Source of the DNA: Pseudomonadota bacterium
GTDB taxonomy: Bacteria > Bdellovibrionota_C > UBA2361 > OMII01
Assembly: GCA_026390555.1 (NCBI GenBank)
Contig: JAPLFS010000066.1
Span: 1 to 64,000 of the forward strand
Length of the DNA stretch: 64,000 nt
Direction: 5' to 3'
A model generated the notes under the pieces. It saw nothing but the letters and a program-made list of their open reading frames with translations, did no database searches and was not told where the DNA came from. Both the position numbers and the translations under genes were made by a program. The stretch's first letter is position 1. Each line of letters opens with the position of its first letter. Positions 1-8,404 of this stretch are shown here, piece after piece.

Positions 1-591
1 CTCACCCTCAGGAACGGGGCCACGCTTGCCGTAGGTAAGCTCCGACTCAAAAAAGACAACCGGATTATCATCTCGGATAGCGCTCTTAAGCAGCCCCTTC
101 ATATCGTAGGGGGTTGCAGGTGCAAGAACGATTAATCCAGGAGTATAGGCATAGAAATGCTCAAATGAGTTGGTGTGCTGAGCTCCAAGCTGAAAGGCCG
201 CCCCGCCTGCTCCGCGGAATACGATCGGACAAGAGATCTGCCCACCCGACATCAGGCGTGATTTCGCAGCTGTATTTAGGATCTGGTCAATAGCGCACAG
301 TGAGAAGTTAAAGGTCATAAACTCGACTATCGGACGGAGCCCCGCCATGGCAGCACCTATGCCGATACCAGCAAAGCCGTTCTCTGCAATTGGAGCGTCG
401 ATCACACGCTTAGGGCCGAACTGTGCCAGCATGCCCTTTGAGCACTTATAAGCGCCGTTATAATCACCGACCTCCTCACCGACAAGGAATACGCGCTCAT
501 CACGAACCATCTCCTCTGTCATCGCCTCCTGCAAGGCATCACGGATCTGGATCTCACGAACTGCTGGTTGGGACTGGGTATCATTAAGCAT
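1..591 (-). CDS. pdhB: Pyruvate dehydrogenase E1 component, beta subunit (partial)
   Basis: Read on the minus strand from an ATG at 591, the frame is open to the window edge, so about 197 N-terminal residues are present and the C-terminus is outside. The translation begins [20 protein letters not shown] and contains the E1-beta landmarks [28 protein letters not shown] and FMTFNFSL, as in the thiamine-diphosphate-binding beta subunit of pyruvate (or branched-chain 2-oxo acid) dehydrogenase. It lies 4 bases downstream of the pdhA stop, so the two are surely co-transcribed and form the alpha2beta2 E1 that decarboxylates pyruvate. Pyruvate is more likely than a branched-chain substrate because the alpha partner is PdhA-like, but the E2 gene that would settle it is not in the window. 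Confidence 0.92.
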   Translation of the reverse strand, partial: MLNDTQSQPAVREIQIRDALQEAMTEEMVRDERVFLVGEEVGDYNGAYKCSKGMLAQFGPKRVIDAPIAENGFAGIGIGAAMAGLRPIVEFMTFNFSLCAIDQILNTAAKSRLMSGGQISCPIVFRGAGGAAFQLGAQHTNSFEHFYAYTPGLIVLAPATPYDMKGLLKSAIRDDNPVVFFESELTYGKRGPVPEGE

Positions 592-595
592 GGCG

Positions 596-1609
596 TTAGG
601 CATAGATATAATCCAAAGCGGTTTCTGGGGCTGGGAACGGCGACTCTTCGGCGAATTTGACGGCATCCTGGATCTCATCCTCGATCTGCAGGTCGATCTG
701 CTCACGTAGCGATAGCATTCCAAGCGCATCCATCTTCTCACCGAGAACCTTGATAGGGTCCTTGGACTTCCAGGAATCAACGTCCTGCTGCGTTCTGTAC
801 TTGGCTGGATCGGCCATTGAGTGACCACGATAGCGGTAGGTCTTGGCTTCAATTAACGTTGGAAGCTTCTGCTCGCGTGCCCGTTTTGCAGCGGCATGAA
901 TACACGACCTAACGGCGAACACATCGTGTCCATCAACGGTATCACGGGCCATCGGATAGGCTAGCGCACGAATTGAGAGATCGTCCGTTGCTGCTGTTTT
1001 CTCAAGCGGCGTGCCCATCGCAAAGTAATTGTTTTCGATCACGTAGATAACAGGGATCTCCCAGAGGGATGCAAGTGCCAAGCCCTCATGGAATGAGCCG
1101 ATATTGATAGCGCCATCACCTAGAAAGCAGATCGCGATACCGTCGCTACCTAGGTACTTCTCTGCAAAGGCGAGTCCTGCGGCAACCGGAATTTGAGCTC
1201 CAACTATACCCCAGCCTCCCATAAAGCGGCGCGCAACGTCGTAAAAATGCATCGAACCACCGCGACCCTTGGCGCAGCCGGTCTCTTTGCCCATTAACTC
1301 AGCCATACCTGCGCGGGGCGAGCCGCCACGAGCAAGGAAGTGTCCGTGACAACGGTAGGCCGTCATAACGTAATCGCGCTCAGTTAGTACAGAGAGCGCC
1401 CCTACCGCTACGGCCTCCTGGCCAATGTAGAGGTGAAGAAATCCACCGATCTTCTTCTCGGTATAGAGGCGCGCAGCCTCCTCCTCGAAGCGGCGAATGC
1501 GCAACATCTTGCTATAAAGTTCAGTGAGTAACTCCTGCTCCATCGCTGCTTGATCCTTCATAAACCGTAACTTCGCAGGTTTATACCAGCGCACCGTGGG
1601 ACTGTCCAC
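596..1609 (-). CDS. pdhA: Pyruvate dehydrogenase E1 component, alpha subunit
   Basis: E1-alpha, which binds thiamine diphosphate and decarboxylates pyruvate with PdhB. The 337-aa length is normal for the family. Visible motifs are the pyrimidine/phosphate region [11 protein letters not shown], the ThDP Mg-binding stretch [19 protein letters not shown] ending in ENNYFAMGT, and the phosphorylation-loop-type segment [16 protein letters not shown]. The frame opens with GTG at 1609, preceded by AGGGTGG about 9 nt upstream; in-frame ATGs at 1561 and 1543 are alternatives without a clear ribosome-binding site. It is transcribed leftward with pdhB and divergently from the RuvC-like gene at 1742. Confidence 0.93.
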   Translation of the reverse strand: MDSPTVRWYKPAKLRFMKDQAAMEQELLTELYSKMLRIRRFEEEAARLYTEKKIGGFLHLYIGQEAVAVGALSVLTERDYVMTAYRCHGHFLARGGSPRAGMAELMGKETGCAKGRGGSMHFYDVARRFMGGWGIVGAQIPVAAGLAFAEKYLGSDGIAICFLGDGAINIGSFHEGLALASLWEIPVIYVIENNYFAMGTPLEKTAATDDLSIRALAYPMARDTVDGHDVFAVRSCIHAAAKRAREQKLPTLIEAKTYRYRGHSMADPAKYRTQQDVDSWKSKDPIKVLGEKMDALGMLSLREQIDLQIEDEIQDAVKFAEESPFPAPETALDYIYA

Positions 1610-1670
1610 CCGCTCAAAGCCACCCTAGTGAACGGCACCATACGGTAACATCCCTGAGAGTACTCGATAT

Positions 1671-1703
1671 ATTGCTAAGATCTATTGCCAAGATCAATTG
1701 TCA
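1671..1703. repeat. Short 13-bp tandem repeat in a divergent promoter region
   Basis: ATTGCTAAGATCT (1671-1683) is followed directly by ATTGCCAAGATCA (1684-1696) and a partial third copy ATTGTCAG. It lies between the divergent pdhA and RuvC-like genes, so it could be a repeated regulator site or a chance duplication. Nothing else shows a function. Confidence 0.35.
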
Positions 1704-1741
1704 GTATAGCGGGTTAGCCCATCACAGCGTATTATCCAGGC

Positions 1742-2371
1742 ATGCCCCCATACCGACATCTAATGGCCGTTGACCCAAGCTTAACCTGTTCAGGATGGGC
1801 GCTCTTTTCGGTAGCGGGGGGGGTGCTTCTATCCGTTGGTAAGCTACGGGGTTTGGGCCCATCGATATCCATGGCACTGCGGCTCGAAAAACTGCAGGGT
1901 GATATCGGCCGGGTTCTTGAGGGTCTAGGGCTTGGAGAAGAGGATGTTCTGGTGTGTGAGGCCCCCACTACGATGCGCGACCCTCATAACGCCATTAAAG
2001 TAGAGCAAGTGCGCGGGCTCTTTGAATCCCTCGCCAGAGCACGCGGGGTGATTGTGCCGGGGCGCATAAACCCCCGAACGGTACAGTATGAGGTGATGGG
2101 GCTACGCGGCAAGCAGACGCTGCGAGCTGAAGTCAAGTTGGCGGCGCTAAGGACCGTCGAATACCTCTACGCACAACCCCTAGCACAGATGGGATTGACA
2201 GATCTCTCTAAGCATCAGGATATAGTAGATGCTATCTTAATAGGACGGTTGGCGCTTGTACGTTTGGAGAATGCAAGGAACGGAGGAGGGCCACTTGAAT
2301 CTAACTTTGAAGCTCAGGCGCAGCAGAATCGCCGTTCATGGAGGGTAAAGGCATGCGGTGTTTCAGATTAA
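1742..2371 (+). CDS. RuvC-like (RNase H-fold) nuclease
   Basis: 209-aa protein resembling RuvC-type Holliday-junction resolvases. It starts with a beta-strand carrying a catalytic-type Asp (MAVDPSLTCSGWAL, D11), has an acidic residue after a hydrophobic strand (VLVCEAP, E73) and a C-terminal H/D-rich helix (KHQDIVDAILIG; H158, D160, D163). This spacing matches the RNase H-fold catalytic tetrad. It is longer than canonical RuvC (about 170 aa) and not close enough to call ruvC; no ruvA or ruvB is adjacent. The stop overlaps the next gene's ribosome-binding region, so the two are probably co-translated. A phage-type or poxvirus A22-type resolvase is also possible. Confidence 0.6.
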   Translation: MPPYRHLMAVDPSLTCSGWALFSVAGGVLLSVGKLRGLGPSISMALRLEKLQGDIGRVLEGLGLGEEDVLVCEAPTTMRDPHNAIKVEQVRGLFESLARARGVIVPGRINPRTVQYEVMGLRGKQTLRAEVKLAALRTVEYLYAQPLAQMGLTDLSKHQDIVDAILIGRLALVRLENARNGGGPLESNFEAQAQQNRRSWRVKACGVSD

Positions 2372-3573
2372 TTGACATAGCAGCATTAAGCTACCTGGGT
2401 AGGGTAGGGGTGCTTGTAGTTGCTGCAGTGATAAGTGCCCTTGCCCTGCCGGTTGCTAGCGCAGAGGAGGGGGCAGGCGAACAGGGTCAGGTAGAGAGCA
2501 AGGGGGCCGAGCATGCTGATACTAAGAGGAAGCCGGCTCTCAAGCCGGATCTGGGAGCAGACACCCGTGGACAGCATGAGTTGACCGTCTGCAGCCAGAA
2601 CCTTAAGCTCCTTGGTACATTCGCAGCAACTAAGCAGAAGAATATAAAGTACACAGAGCGCCAGCACGAGGAGAAGATCGAGGACCTAGTTCAACGCTTC
2701 CTCTCGGTAAAGTGCGATGTAATCGGAGTGCAGGAGGTTCTCGGTGTTAATACAGCGGCGGCTGAGGCAGCCCTGCAACCCCTTGTAGATCGATTGCGTA
2801 AGGTTGCCAATCGAACTTATCAAATCCGAGTCAGCCCACCAGCCGAAGGGGGCATGACGCTAGGATTTCTTGTTGCCGAGGACCGCGCGATTATCGGCAG
2901 TACCCTCTCCTATGCCCGCATTGAGCTGCCAAAGCTAGTTGCAAAGCAACGGCCAAGACCCTTCTTGCGCGCCCCGCTTGAGGTGCAGCTTTTGGTGCGA
3001 TCAAGGGGCGGCGAAGTTACAAAAACCGTCTCTATCGTCAACTTTCATCTGAAATCCAAACGGGGTGGGCAGGGAGATCCTACCGGCCTTGAGTGGGAGA
3101 CATATCGCATGGAGATGGCTGAGGCGATGCGCCGTATCGTTGAGGTGCGACATCAGAAGGCCTTCGCTTCGAGCGAATCGATACTGCTTCTGCTCGGTGA
3201 TAGAAATAGTAATTTCGATGTTGCGAGTGCGCGCATACTGGAGGGCTCACTCACACTTGCTAACTTTCAAAATGCTGGGGGATGTCGATTAAGTAAGCGC
3301 GGCGTGCCGATTTGTCAGGTGGGAGAGGAGAATCCCAAACGGCTCTTTAGCGTTTTAACGAGCAATCAATCCGTGCAATCGTTGCCCGGAACCTTCGTAT
3401 ATAAAGGGGAGTTCTCGTGGCTGGATGATATATTAATGCCCTCAGAGAGTTTATCCTATGCGTGGCAGAGCTCGACCAGCGAGGGACGTTATGAGTCAGG
3501 GGTAGTTTATGAACCTAAACAGGCTTCAGACCACGCCATGATATGGGTTAAATTAAACTGGGGTACAGAGTAG
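2353..3573 (+). CDS. Exported endonuclease/exonuclease/phosphatase-family protein
   Basis: The EEP fold (DNase I / synaptojanin phosphatase type) is indicated by ordered motifs: CSQNLKLLG near the start of the domain, DVIGVQEVL (catalytic-type Glu), IVNFHLKSK, LLLGDRNSNF (Asp/Asn) and SDHAMIWVKL (final Asp-His). The N-terminus has a signal peptide (LGRVGVLVVAAVISALALPVASA), so it should act in the periplasm or outside. I chose ATG 2353, which has GGAGG 8 nt upstream; the earlier ATG at 2338 lies inside that ribosome-binding site. The gene overlaps the RuvC-like gene by 19 bases. Substrate (nucleic acid or phospho-ester) is unknown. Confidence 0.72.
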   Translation: MRCFRLIDIAALSYLGRVGVLVVAAVISALALPVASAEEGAGEQGQVESKGAEHADTKRKPALKPDLGADTRGQHELTVCSQNLKLLGTFAATKQKNIKYTERQHEEKIEDLVQRFLSVKCDVIGVQEVLGVNTAAAEAALQPLVDRLRKVANRTYQIRVSPPAEGGMTLGFLVAEDRAIIGSTLSYARIELPKLVAKQRPRPFLRAPLEVQLLVRSRGGEVTKTVSIVNFHLKSKRGGQGDPTGLEWETYRMEMAEAMRRIVEVRHQKAFASSESILLLLGDRNSNFDVASARILEGSLTLANFQNAGGCRLSKRGVPICQVGEENPKRLFSVLTSNQSVQSLPGTFVYKGEFSWLDDILMPSESLSYAWQSSTSEGRYESGVVYEPKQASDHAMIWVKLNWGTE

Positions 3574-3595
3574 AGGAGAAACAGTAGCTCGCGTA

Positions 3596-4504
3596 TTAGG
3601 AAGTGGCACTGCTCTGCCGCCAGACAGCCTCAAAGCTCTTATCTAGACTATTAATCAGGCATGGGTCGCGTAGTATCGGGGCGTAAAAAGCCTCTCGAAT
3701 CTGAGCGCGCATCTCCGTATCCGGCACACCGGCAGCCTTGGCCTTCTTGACCTCATCGATCAGATCTTGAGTATTTTGAAGTATCATATCTAGGTGCTTA
3801 CGAACTAAAGCGCCGGTTATTGAGCCCCCATACGAAAAACCTATCCCAGAGATCTCTAGGTTCTTAAACTTATTAATCGATTCTATTGATGCAGCTAGGG
3901 AATCGTCCGCTCCTGGAGCAGCAAGCTGTCGACCGTTATAGTAGCCGAAGGTTTCATCGGTGATCAGGAACTCATGTGGCACTACGAGGTATGATAGCGA
4001 GTGCGATCTATGTCCGGGGGTTGAGATGGTGCGCAGAGCGATCTCGGCACCAAGCGTCACGGTATCTGACTCGACTAGGCTTTTGTCGATCCGCAAAGCG
4101 TCACGAAACTCAGCAAACGGTAAGAGACCTGGCCCAAGGTCTTGAGGAAACCAGGAGCTGATTACGGCGTCCTGCTCCCAGATCTCTTTGACAAACTCGA
4201 TATTTTTAAGAGCAAAATGCATGGCGGAGCTGCCAAATACCTGTAGCGCTGGATTCAGGCGACGCAGAAGCCCAATACCCGCTACTCGGTCAGCATCGAG
4301 GTGTGTGATTAGGACCTTATTGACCATGGAGAGCGAAAAACCGCTTCGTTTGAGGCGTTGCTCAAGAGCACCGATATGCGACGTGGCACCAGGATCGGTT
4401 AGGGTAAGTAAGCCGTCATCAGCTACGATGGCGTACCGACAGCTAGCACCGAGTGAGATCTGATGAATGCGCGGAAATATCTCCGCTGAGGCACGTAGGA
4501 ACAT
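3596..4504 (-). CDS. Metallo-beta-lactamase-fold hydrolase with altered metal site
   Basis: The protein has the MBL-fold order of motifs: an early TDPGATSHIGA strand-turn, ITHLDADRVAGIG in place of THxHxDHxGG, STPGHRSHSLSYLV (the later His), ITDETF (bridging Asp) and a C-terminal GISFSYGG-like stretch where the last His is normally found. In motif I the first His and the Asp are kept, but the second and third metal-binding His are Asp and Arg, so the metal site is unusual. The frame extends to a TTG at 4519; ATG 4504 is preferred, although neither has a good ribosome-binding site. It sits downstream of recA on the same strand behind a hairpin. Substrate is not predictable. Confidence 0.6.
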   Translation of the reverse strand: MFLRASAEIFPRIHQISLGASCRYAIVADDGLLTLTDPGATSHIGALEQRLKRSGFSLSMVNKVLITHLDADRVAGIGLLRRLNPALQVFGSSAMHFALKNIEFVKEIWEQDAVISSWFPQDLGPGLLPFAEFRDALRIDKSLVESDTVTLGAEIALRTISTPGHRSHSLSYLVVPHEFLITDETFGYYNGRQLAAPGADDSLAASIESINKFKNLEISGIGFSYGGSITGALVRKHLDMILQNTQDLIDEVKKAKAAGVPDTEMRAQIREAFYAPILRDPCLINSLDKSFEAVWRQSSATS

Positions 4505-4713
4505 AAGGGACAACCACAACTAGTAGGCACAGCTAGTAGAGAGCTAGAGACACGACCCCATTCTACCATACACCTAAGCAGGTGAGTATGAGAGAACAGG
4601 CATCCCCCATACTTCCACAGGAGCTGAGTTATACTCAAGGCCTAACTCAAAAGGAACGTTACCTTATAGGGATAACTATGGCCAATTGCGGGTAGTTGTA
4701 CCATTACAGCAAA

Positions 4714-4740
4714 GCCCCGTGCACAGTAGGTGCACGGGGC
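4714..4740. terminator. Perfect 11-bp stem-loop downstream of recA
   Basis: GCCCCGTGCAC (4714-4724) and GTGCACGGGGC (4730-4740) pair perfectly around a 5-nt loop. It lies about 100 nt after the recA stop on the minus strand, followed there by only TTT, so it is a plausible but not classical terminator. Its right arm is also the start of the tandem repeat at 4727. Confidence 0.45.
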
Positions 4741-4824
4741 AGCAGTTGCACCGTAGGTGCACAGGACAGCAGTTGCACCGTAGGTGCACAGGGCAGCTAG
4801 GTGCACAGGGCAGCAGCAGCACAG
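4727..4824. repeat. 27-bp degenerate tandem repeat
   Basis: Units beginning TAGGTGCAC start at 4727, 4754, 4781 and 4798. The first two are full 27-mers differing by two bases, the third is cut to 17 bp, and the last is diverged at its 3' end. Each contains the palindrome GTGCAC. The array fills the gap between recA and the MBL-fold gene and is most likely a slippage minisatellite. Confidence 0.8.
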
Positions 4825-4838
4825 CCAAGGAGCGCGCC

Positions 4839-5969
4839 CTAGCTATTAGCCGCTAGCTTCTTGCGTGAACGTGGGGACCTCTCCGTCTGCGTCTCCTCGC
4901 CATCCTCTGGTAGAGCAGGAGTATTCGCAGTTGATGCCGCGTCAGCAGCAGTTGCTACGGAGTCCATGACGAGGGCGCGGATCTGCTTGGCCATCTCTGG
5001 GTTCTCACGCAGAAACTGCTTAGCACCCTCCCTACCTTGGCCCATTCGCTCCCCGCGGAAGCTGAACCAGGCGCCCGCCTTATCAACGATCCCCTTGTCA
5101 GATCCGATGTCTACGATCTCACCCAATAAACTTACACCCTCGTTGAAAAGGAGATCGAACTCCGCTTCACGGAACGGTGGGGCCATCTTGTTTTTAACGA
5201 CCTTAACACGAACGCGGTTGCCGATTACGTTCTCTGCGTCCTTGATCGACCCAATACGCCTAACATCTAGACGAACTGAGGCGTAGAACTTAAGTGCATT
5301 ACCCCCAGAGGTAGTCTCTGGACTGCCGAACATTACCCCTATCTTTATGCGGATCTGGTTTATGAAGATAATGGTTGTATTGGACTTGGCAGTGATTGCA
5401 GTTAGCTTGCGCAGCGCCTTACTCATAAGGCGCGCCTGAAGACCGGGCTGTTGATCTTCCATCTCGCCATCTATCTCAGCGCGCGGCACAAGGGCCGCGA
5501 CTGAATCGATCACTATTAGGTCAACTGCATTAGAGGAAACGATCGCTTCACAGATATCAAGCGCCTGTTCACCGGAATCTGGTTGGCTAACAAGCAACTT
5601 AGAGGTGTCTACACCAAGGCGCTTTGCGTAATTAACATCGAGAGCATGCTCAGCGTCGATATAGACTACGGTTCCACCAGCGCGCTGAACCTCTGCGGCA
5701 GCGCTAAGAGCAAGGGTTGTTTTTCCTGAGGATTCAGGTCCGTATATCTCGCATATCCTGCCCTTTGGAAGTCCACCGATACCGAGGGCGATGTCGAGCG
5801 AAAGGCTGCCTGTTGAATGAGACTCTATCTCCGTGTTCATGGAGGTCCCCAGATTCATAATGGCGCCCTTGCCATACTTCTTTTCTAGTTGTGAGATCGC
5901 TGTTGAAAGTGCCTTGCCCTTTTCGCTGCTAGCACCCGATGTCTCTCCATCTCTCGCGTATAGTTCCAT
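4839..5969 (-). CDS. recA: Recombinase RecA
   Basis: ATP-dependent strand-exchange protein and SOS co-protease. The Walker A motif GPESSGKT lies at about residues 77-84 from the chosen start. Other signatures are [41 protein letters not shown] (Walker B), the L2-type segment [13 protein letters not shown] and GAWFSF. The frame is open to 6038, but ATG 5969 has an ideal AAGGAG six bases upstream, giving a 376-aa protein. It lies 73 bp downstream of lexA on the same strand, so transcription from the lexA promoter could cover both and make RecA LexA-controlled. The C-terminal tail is rich in Ala, Thr and Glu. Confidence 0.97.
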   Translation of the reverse strand: MELYARDGETSGASSEKGKALSTAISQLEKKYGKGAIMNLGTSMNTEIESHSTGSLSLDIALGIGGLPKGRICEIYGPESSGKTTLALSAAAEVQRAGGTVVYIDAEHALDVNYAKRLGVDTSKLLVSQPDSGEQALDICEAIVSSNAVDLIVIDSVAALVPRAEIDGEMEDQQPGLQARLMSKALRKLTAITAKSNTTIIFINQIRIKIGVMFGSPETTSGGNALKFYASVRLDVRRIGSIKDAENVIGNRVRVKVVKNKMAPPFREAEFDLLFNEGVSLLGEIVDIGSDKGIVDKAGAWFSFRGERMGQGREGAKQFLRENPEMAKQIRALVMDSVATAADAASTANTPALPEDGEETQTERSPRSRKKLAANS

Positions 5970-6042
5970 CTCTTTCTCCTTAACAGTTGTATTCATAAAT
6001 TTAACACCTACTCCAACACGTTCATTACATAACGACAATAAT

Positions 6043-6720
6043 TTAGTTAAGCTCTCGAATCACGCCGATCAGACGACCCTGAATCGTAACCTTATCGACC
6101 GTAATCGGTTGCATGGTCGGGTTTGCCGGGATTAGCATAACTTGACCGTTCTTCAATCGGCGATAACGCTTAAGAGTTGCGCTCCCATCCTCCAGCAGCG
6201 CAACTACTATCTGCCCATCCTCTGCAGCAGACTGTTTTTTGATTACTACAACGTCTCGGTCGCAGATATGCTCATCGATCATGGAATCTCCACTTACCTC
6301 AAGGCAATACACCTCGCCACGACCATTGATCATGCTGGGGGGGATCTCTATCGTAGTAGCCTGCTCTATAGCCTCAATTGGCCGTCCAGCGGCGATTACC
6401 CCTACTAAAGGTACGGCGCTTGGCCCTAACTCAGGGGTGACACGATCGAGCAACTCAAGCAGCCCTTCGGCTCCCCTGCGAATAAAACCCTTGTTCTCAA
6501 GGCGCTCTAGGTGAAAATGAGCGGTTGATGGGGACTTCACCCCGATAAAATCAGCGATCGCCTTTAGAGGTGGAGCATAGCCATGCTCTGCAAGAAAATT
6601 CCTAAGAAATTCAAGTGTTTGCCGCTGAACTGGGGCAAGGGTGCTGGACTGGTAGCTTGAGGCTTCAGGTGATAGTTCATCATCGGCCTGTCTAGTCTGT
6701 TTACGAGTCTTGTTTTTCAT
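6043..6720 (-). CDS. lexA: SOS repressor LexA
   Basis: 225-aa LexA with a winged-helix N-terminus ([20 protein letters not shown], then [19 protein letters not shown]) and a C-terminal S24-type self-cleavage domain. The scissile Ala-Gly is at 111-112 (GVIAAGRP), the catalytic Ser at 146 ([11 protein letters not shown]) and Lys at 184 (SATLKRY). All catalytic elements are present, so RecA-stimulated autocleavage should work. The first 25 residues are an extra basic/Ser-rich extension compared with E. coli LexA. It is upstream of recA in the same direction and divergent from the response regulator at 6911. The likely operator overlaps its own promoter. Confidence 0.95.
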   Translation of the reverse strand: MKNKTRKQTRQADDELSPEASSYQSSTLAPVQRQTLEFLRNFLAEHGYAPPLKAIADFIGVKSPSTAHFHLERLENKGFIRRGAEGLLELLDRVTPELGPSAVPLVGVIAAGRPIEAIEQATTIEIPPSMINGRGEVYCLEVSGDSMIDEHICDRDVVVIKKQSAAEDGQIVVALLEDGSATLKRYRRLKNGQVMLIPANPTMQPITVDKVTIQGRLIGVIRELN

Positions 6721-6744
6721 AGCGATATCCTTTGGATGCTGATC

Positions 6745-6781
6745 ATGGTCGTACCATATGCAAAAAGAATAGAATCGACAA
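6745..6781 (-). promoter_or_regulatory. lexA promoter with overlapping palindromic operator candidate
   Basis: On the minus strand, TTGTCG (6781-6776) and TATGGT (6758-6753) make a -35/-10 pair with exactly 17 bp between them, 33 bp upstream of the lexA start. The palindrome ATGGT-N3-ACCAT (6745-6757) overlaps the -10 box, the position expected for an autoregulatory LexA box. The sequence is not the E. coli or Firmicutes consensus, so the operator call is inference. Confidence 0.5.
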
Positions 6782-6910
6782 GTCTAAAATGTATTTTAAT
6801 TATTTTCAGGTGCCAAAAAAGCGACATTTAGCTTATTAGCCCCCCTGTCGATAAACTCTATAGAAAGAGAGAGTCGCTCTTTTTTTGGTCGAGATTACGA
6901 GGAACTTTAG

Positions 6911-7345
6911 ATGACGATCATTTCAACGGATAAGCCGGTTAGAGCCGGACTTCGCAGGGAGATAAAGCTCCTTGTCGTTGATGATCATCTCGATCACTTT
7001 GCGCAGATCCAGGAGTTCACTGAGATGTACCATCCGGAATTCAAGGTAGAGTGTAAGCTCGCAACGAACCCCTGCCAAGCGCTGGAGCTCTCAGCCTCAT
7101 GGGAGCCCTCGGTCGTGCTGTTAGATCTGCATATGGTTTCAAGCGCCCTCGAGCTGCTCAGGCAGTTATCAAATACAGGGGCCACCGTAGTGGCTACAAG
7201 TAACGTTAGACTGCCAGAACTCTCACGTACAGCAGAGGAGTACGGAGCGGTAGGATACCACTCAAAGGGCCATAATCTCGACGGAATCGAAGCGCTCGTG
7301 AACTTCGCATCCTCCCTAGCCACCACAACATACCCAACTCACTAA
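6911..7345 (+). CDS. Single-domain response regulator (CheY-like receiver)
   Basis: 144-aa protein consisting only of a receiver domain. The acidic pair is D24-D25 (LLVVDDH), the phospho-acceptor Asp is D72 (VVLLDLHM), the switch Thr is T96 (VVATSN) and the conserved Lys is K119 (GYHSKGHN). There is no output domain, so it must act through a partner or as a phosphate sink. GAGGA lies about seven bases before the ATG. No histidine kinase is nearby, so this is an orphan regulator. It is transcribed divergently from lexA. Confidence 0.82.
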   Translation: MTIISTDKPVRAGLRREIKLLVVDDHLDHFAQIQEFTEMYHPEFKVECKLATNPCQALELSASWEPSVVLLDLHMVSSALELLRQLSNTGATVVATSNVRLPELSRTAEEYGAVGYHSKGHNLDGIEALVNFASSLATTTYPTH

Positions 7346-7486
7346 ATATATGGTCTAGGGGCGGTGTTGGGGCCCCCTTGGCCCTTAGAAAGTTTCCTGA
7401 TGGGTAAAGCACCCCCTTTTTTGAAAGCCACGGGCAGAGTATCCTAGCGGTCAAAGACAGAACGAAGTTAGAGAGGTCACCACTAT

Positions 7487-8404
7487 ATGTTGAGCAAATA
7501 TATCTTAGAAAAGATTGCAGGAGTGCTGGCGATGTTCTCGGTGGCCATAGTGGTGAGTGGTACTGATGCGTGTCAGGAGGACTATGCCATAGGAAGCCAG
7601 GTAAAAGGAGTTGGGACCGTAACCGGAACCGGAACCGGAACCGCGGCAGCTACAGCATCGAGCACCGCGAGTGTAACCCCAACTGCAACTGTAACTGCAA
7701 CTGGAAGTATCACTATAACTGTAACAGCAACAACAACGGAGATTTCAGGCATACTGCCTCTCAGCGCCTCTATAGGAAAGGATGGCGACTTACTCGCACA
7801 GCTTGCGCAGATTGATGCTCCCGATAACGCCGGTTCCGGCATTGCTGATGGAACATCTAAAACATCAGGAACTAACTGGCTCGGACAGGCCTTCAACAGG
7901 GATGCTACGAGCCCTTGGGGCGACTCAGATGGCGATGGATTTTCAGATCTACTTGAGGAGAGCTCCGGTTCCTCCTCTGATGATTCAATGTCGGTGCCAG
8001 GAGCGGTAGTTCGTACCGAACTTGATCAACGGGTTCGTGGTAACGATTCGGACCTAGATGGAATTAGTAACGCGGATGAAGCAAAACAGGGCAGCGATCC
8101 AGAATCACTCGATAGCGATGGTGATGGTCGTAGCGATGGAGCTGAGCGACTCTCCGGAGGAGATCCGCAGGATGCAGGCGATAACTATCCAGATAGTGAT
8201 AAAGATGGATTGAGCGACAGCTACGAGCAGGAGCATGGCTCAGACCCTGCCAATATGGACTCTGATGATGATGGGTTGCGTGACGATCTGGAGATCGTAG
8301 TTGGCAGCAACCCTAAACTGATTGACTCAGATAGCGACGGCATCTCAGACGGGAAGGAGTTTATACTCGGCTCCGATCCAATTGTTGCTGAACAACAGCC
8401 TTAA
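7487..8404 (+). CDS. Exported protein with thrombospondin type-3-like calcium-binding repeats
   Basis: 305 aa. A hydrophobic N-terminal segment (IAGVLAMFSVAIVVSGTDAC) looks like a signal peptide. It is followed by a Thr/Val/Ala/Gly low-complexity tract at about residues 40-85, encoded partly by tandem ACCGGA repeats near 7620-7641. The C-terminal half holds at least six DxDxDGxxD motifs (DSDGDGFSD, NDSDLDGISN, DSDGDGRSD, DSDKDGLSD, DSDDDGLRD, DSDSDGISD), each followed by an acidic helix and a GSDP-type turn. This is the TSP3 pattern that binds Ca2+. Its stop codon abuts the hemL start directly, so the two are translationally coupled despite unrelated roles. It is probably a surface or periplasmic stalk protein. 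Confidence 0.72.
   Translation: MLSKYILEKIAGVLAMFSVAIVVSGTDACQEDYAIGSQVKGVGTVTGTGTGTAAATASSTASVTPTATVTATGSITITVTATTTEISGILPLSASIGKDGDLLAQLAQIDAPDNAGSGIADGTSKTSGTNWLGQAFNRDATSPWGDSDGDGFSDLLEESSGSSSDDSMSVPGAVVRTELDQRVRGNDSDLDGISNADEAKQGSDPESLDSDGDGRSDGAERLSGGDPQDAGDNYPDSDKDGLSDSYEQEHGSDPANMDSDDDGLRDDLEIVVGSNPKLIDSDSDGISDGKEFILGSDPIVAEQQP

Noticed and set aside
7582-7896. 104-codon antisense frame opposite the Thr/Val tract
   Set aside because: It results from low-complexity repeats (valine-rich shadow of the ACCGGA/ACTGTA repeats). The plus frame has a signal peptide and Ca-binding motifs.
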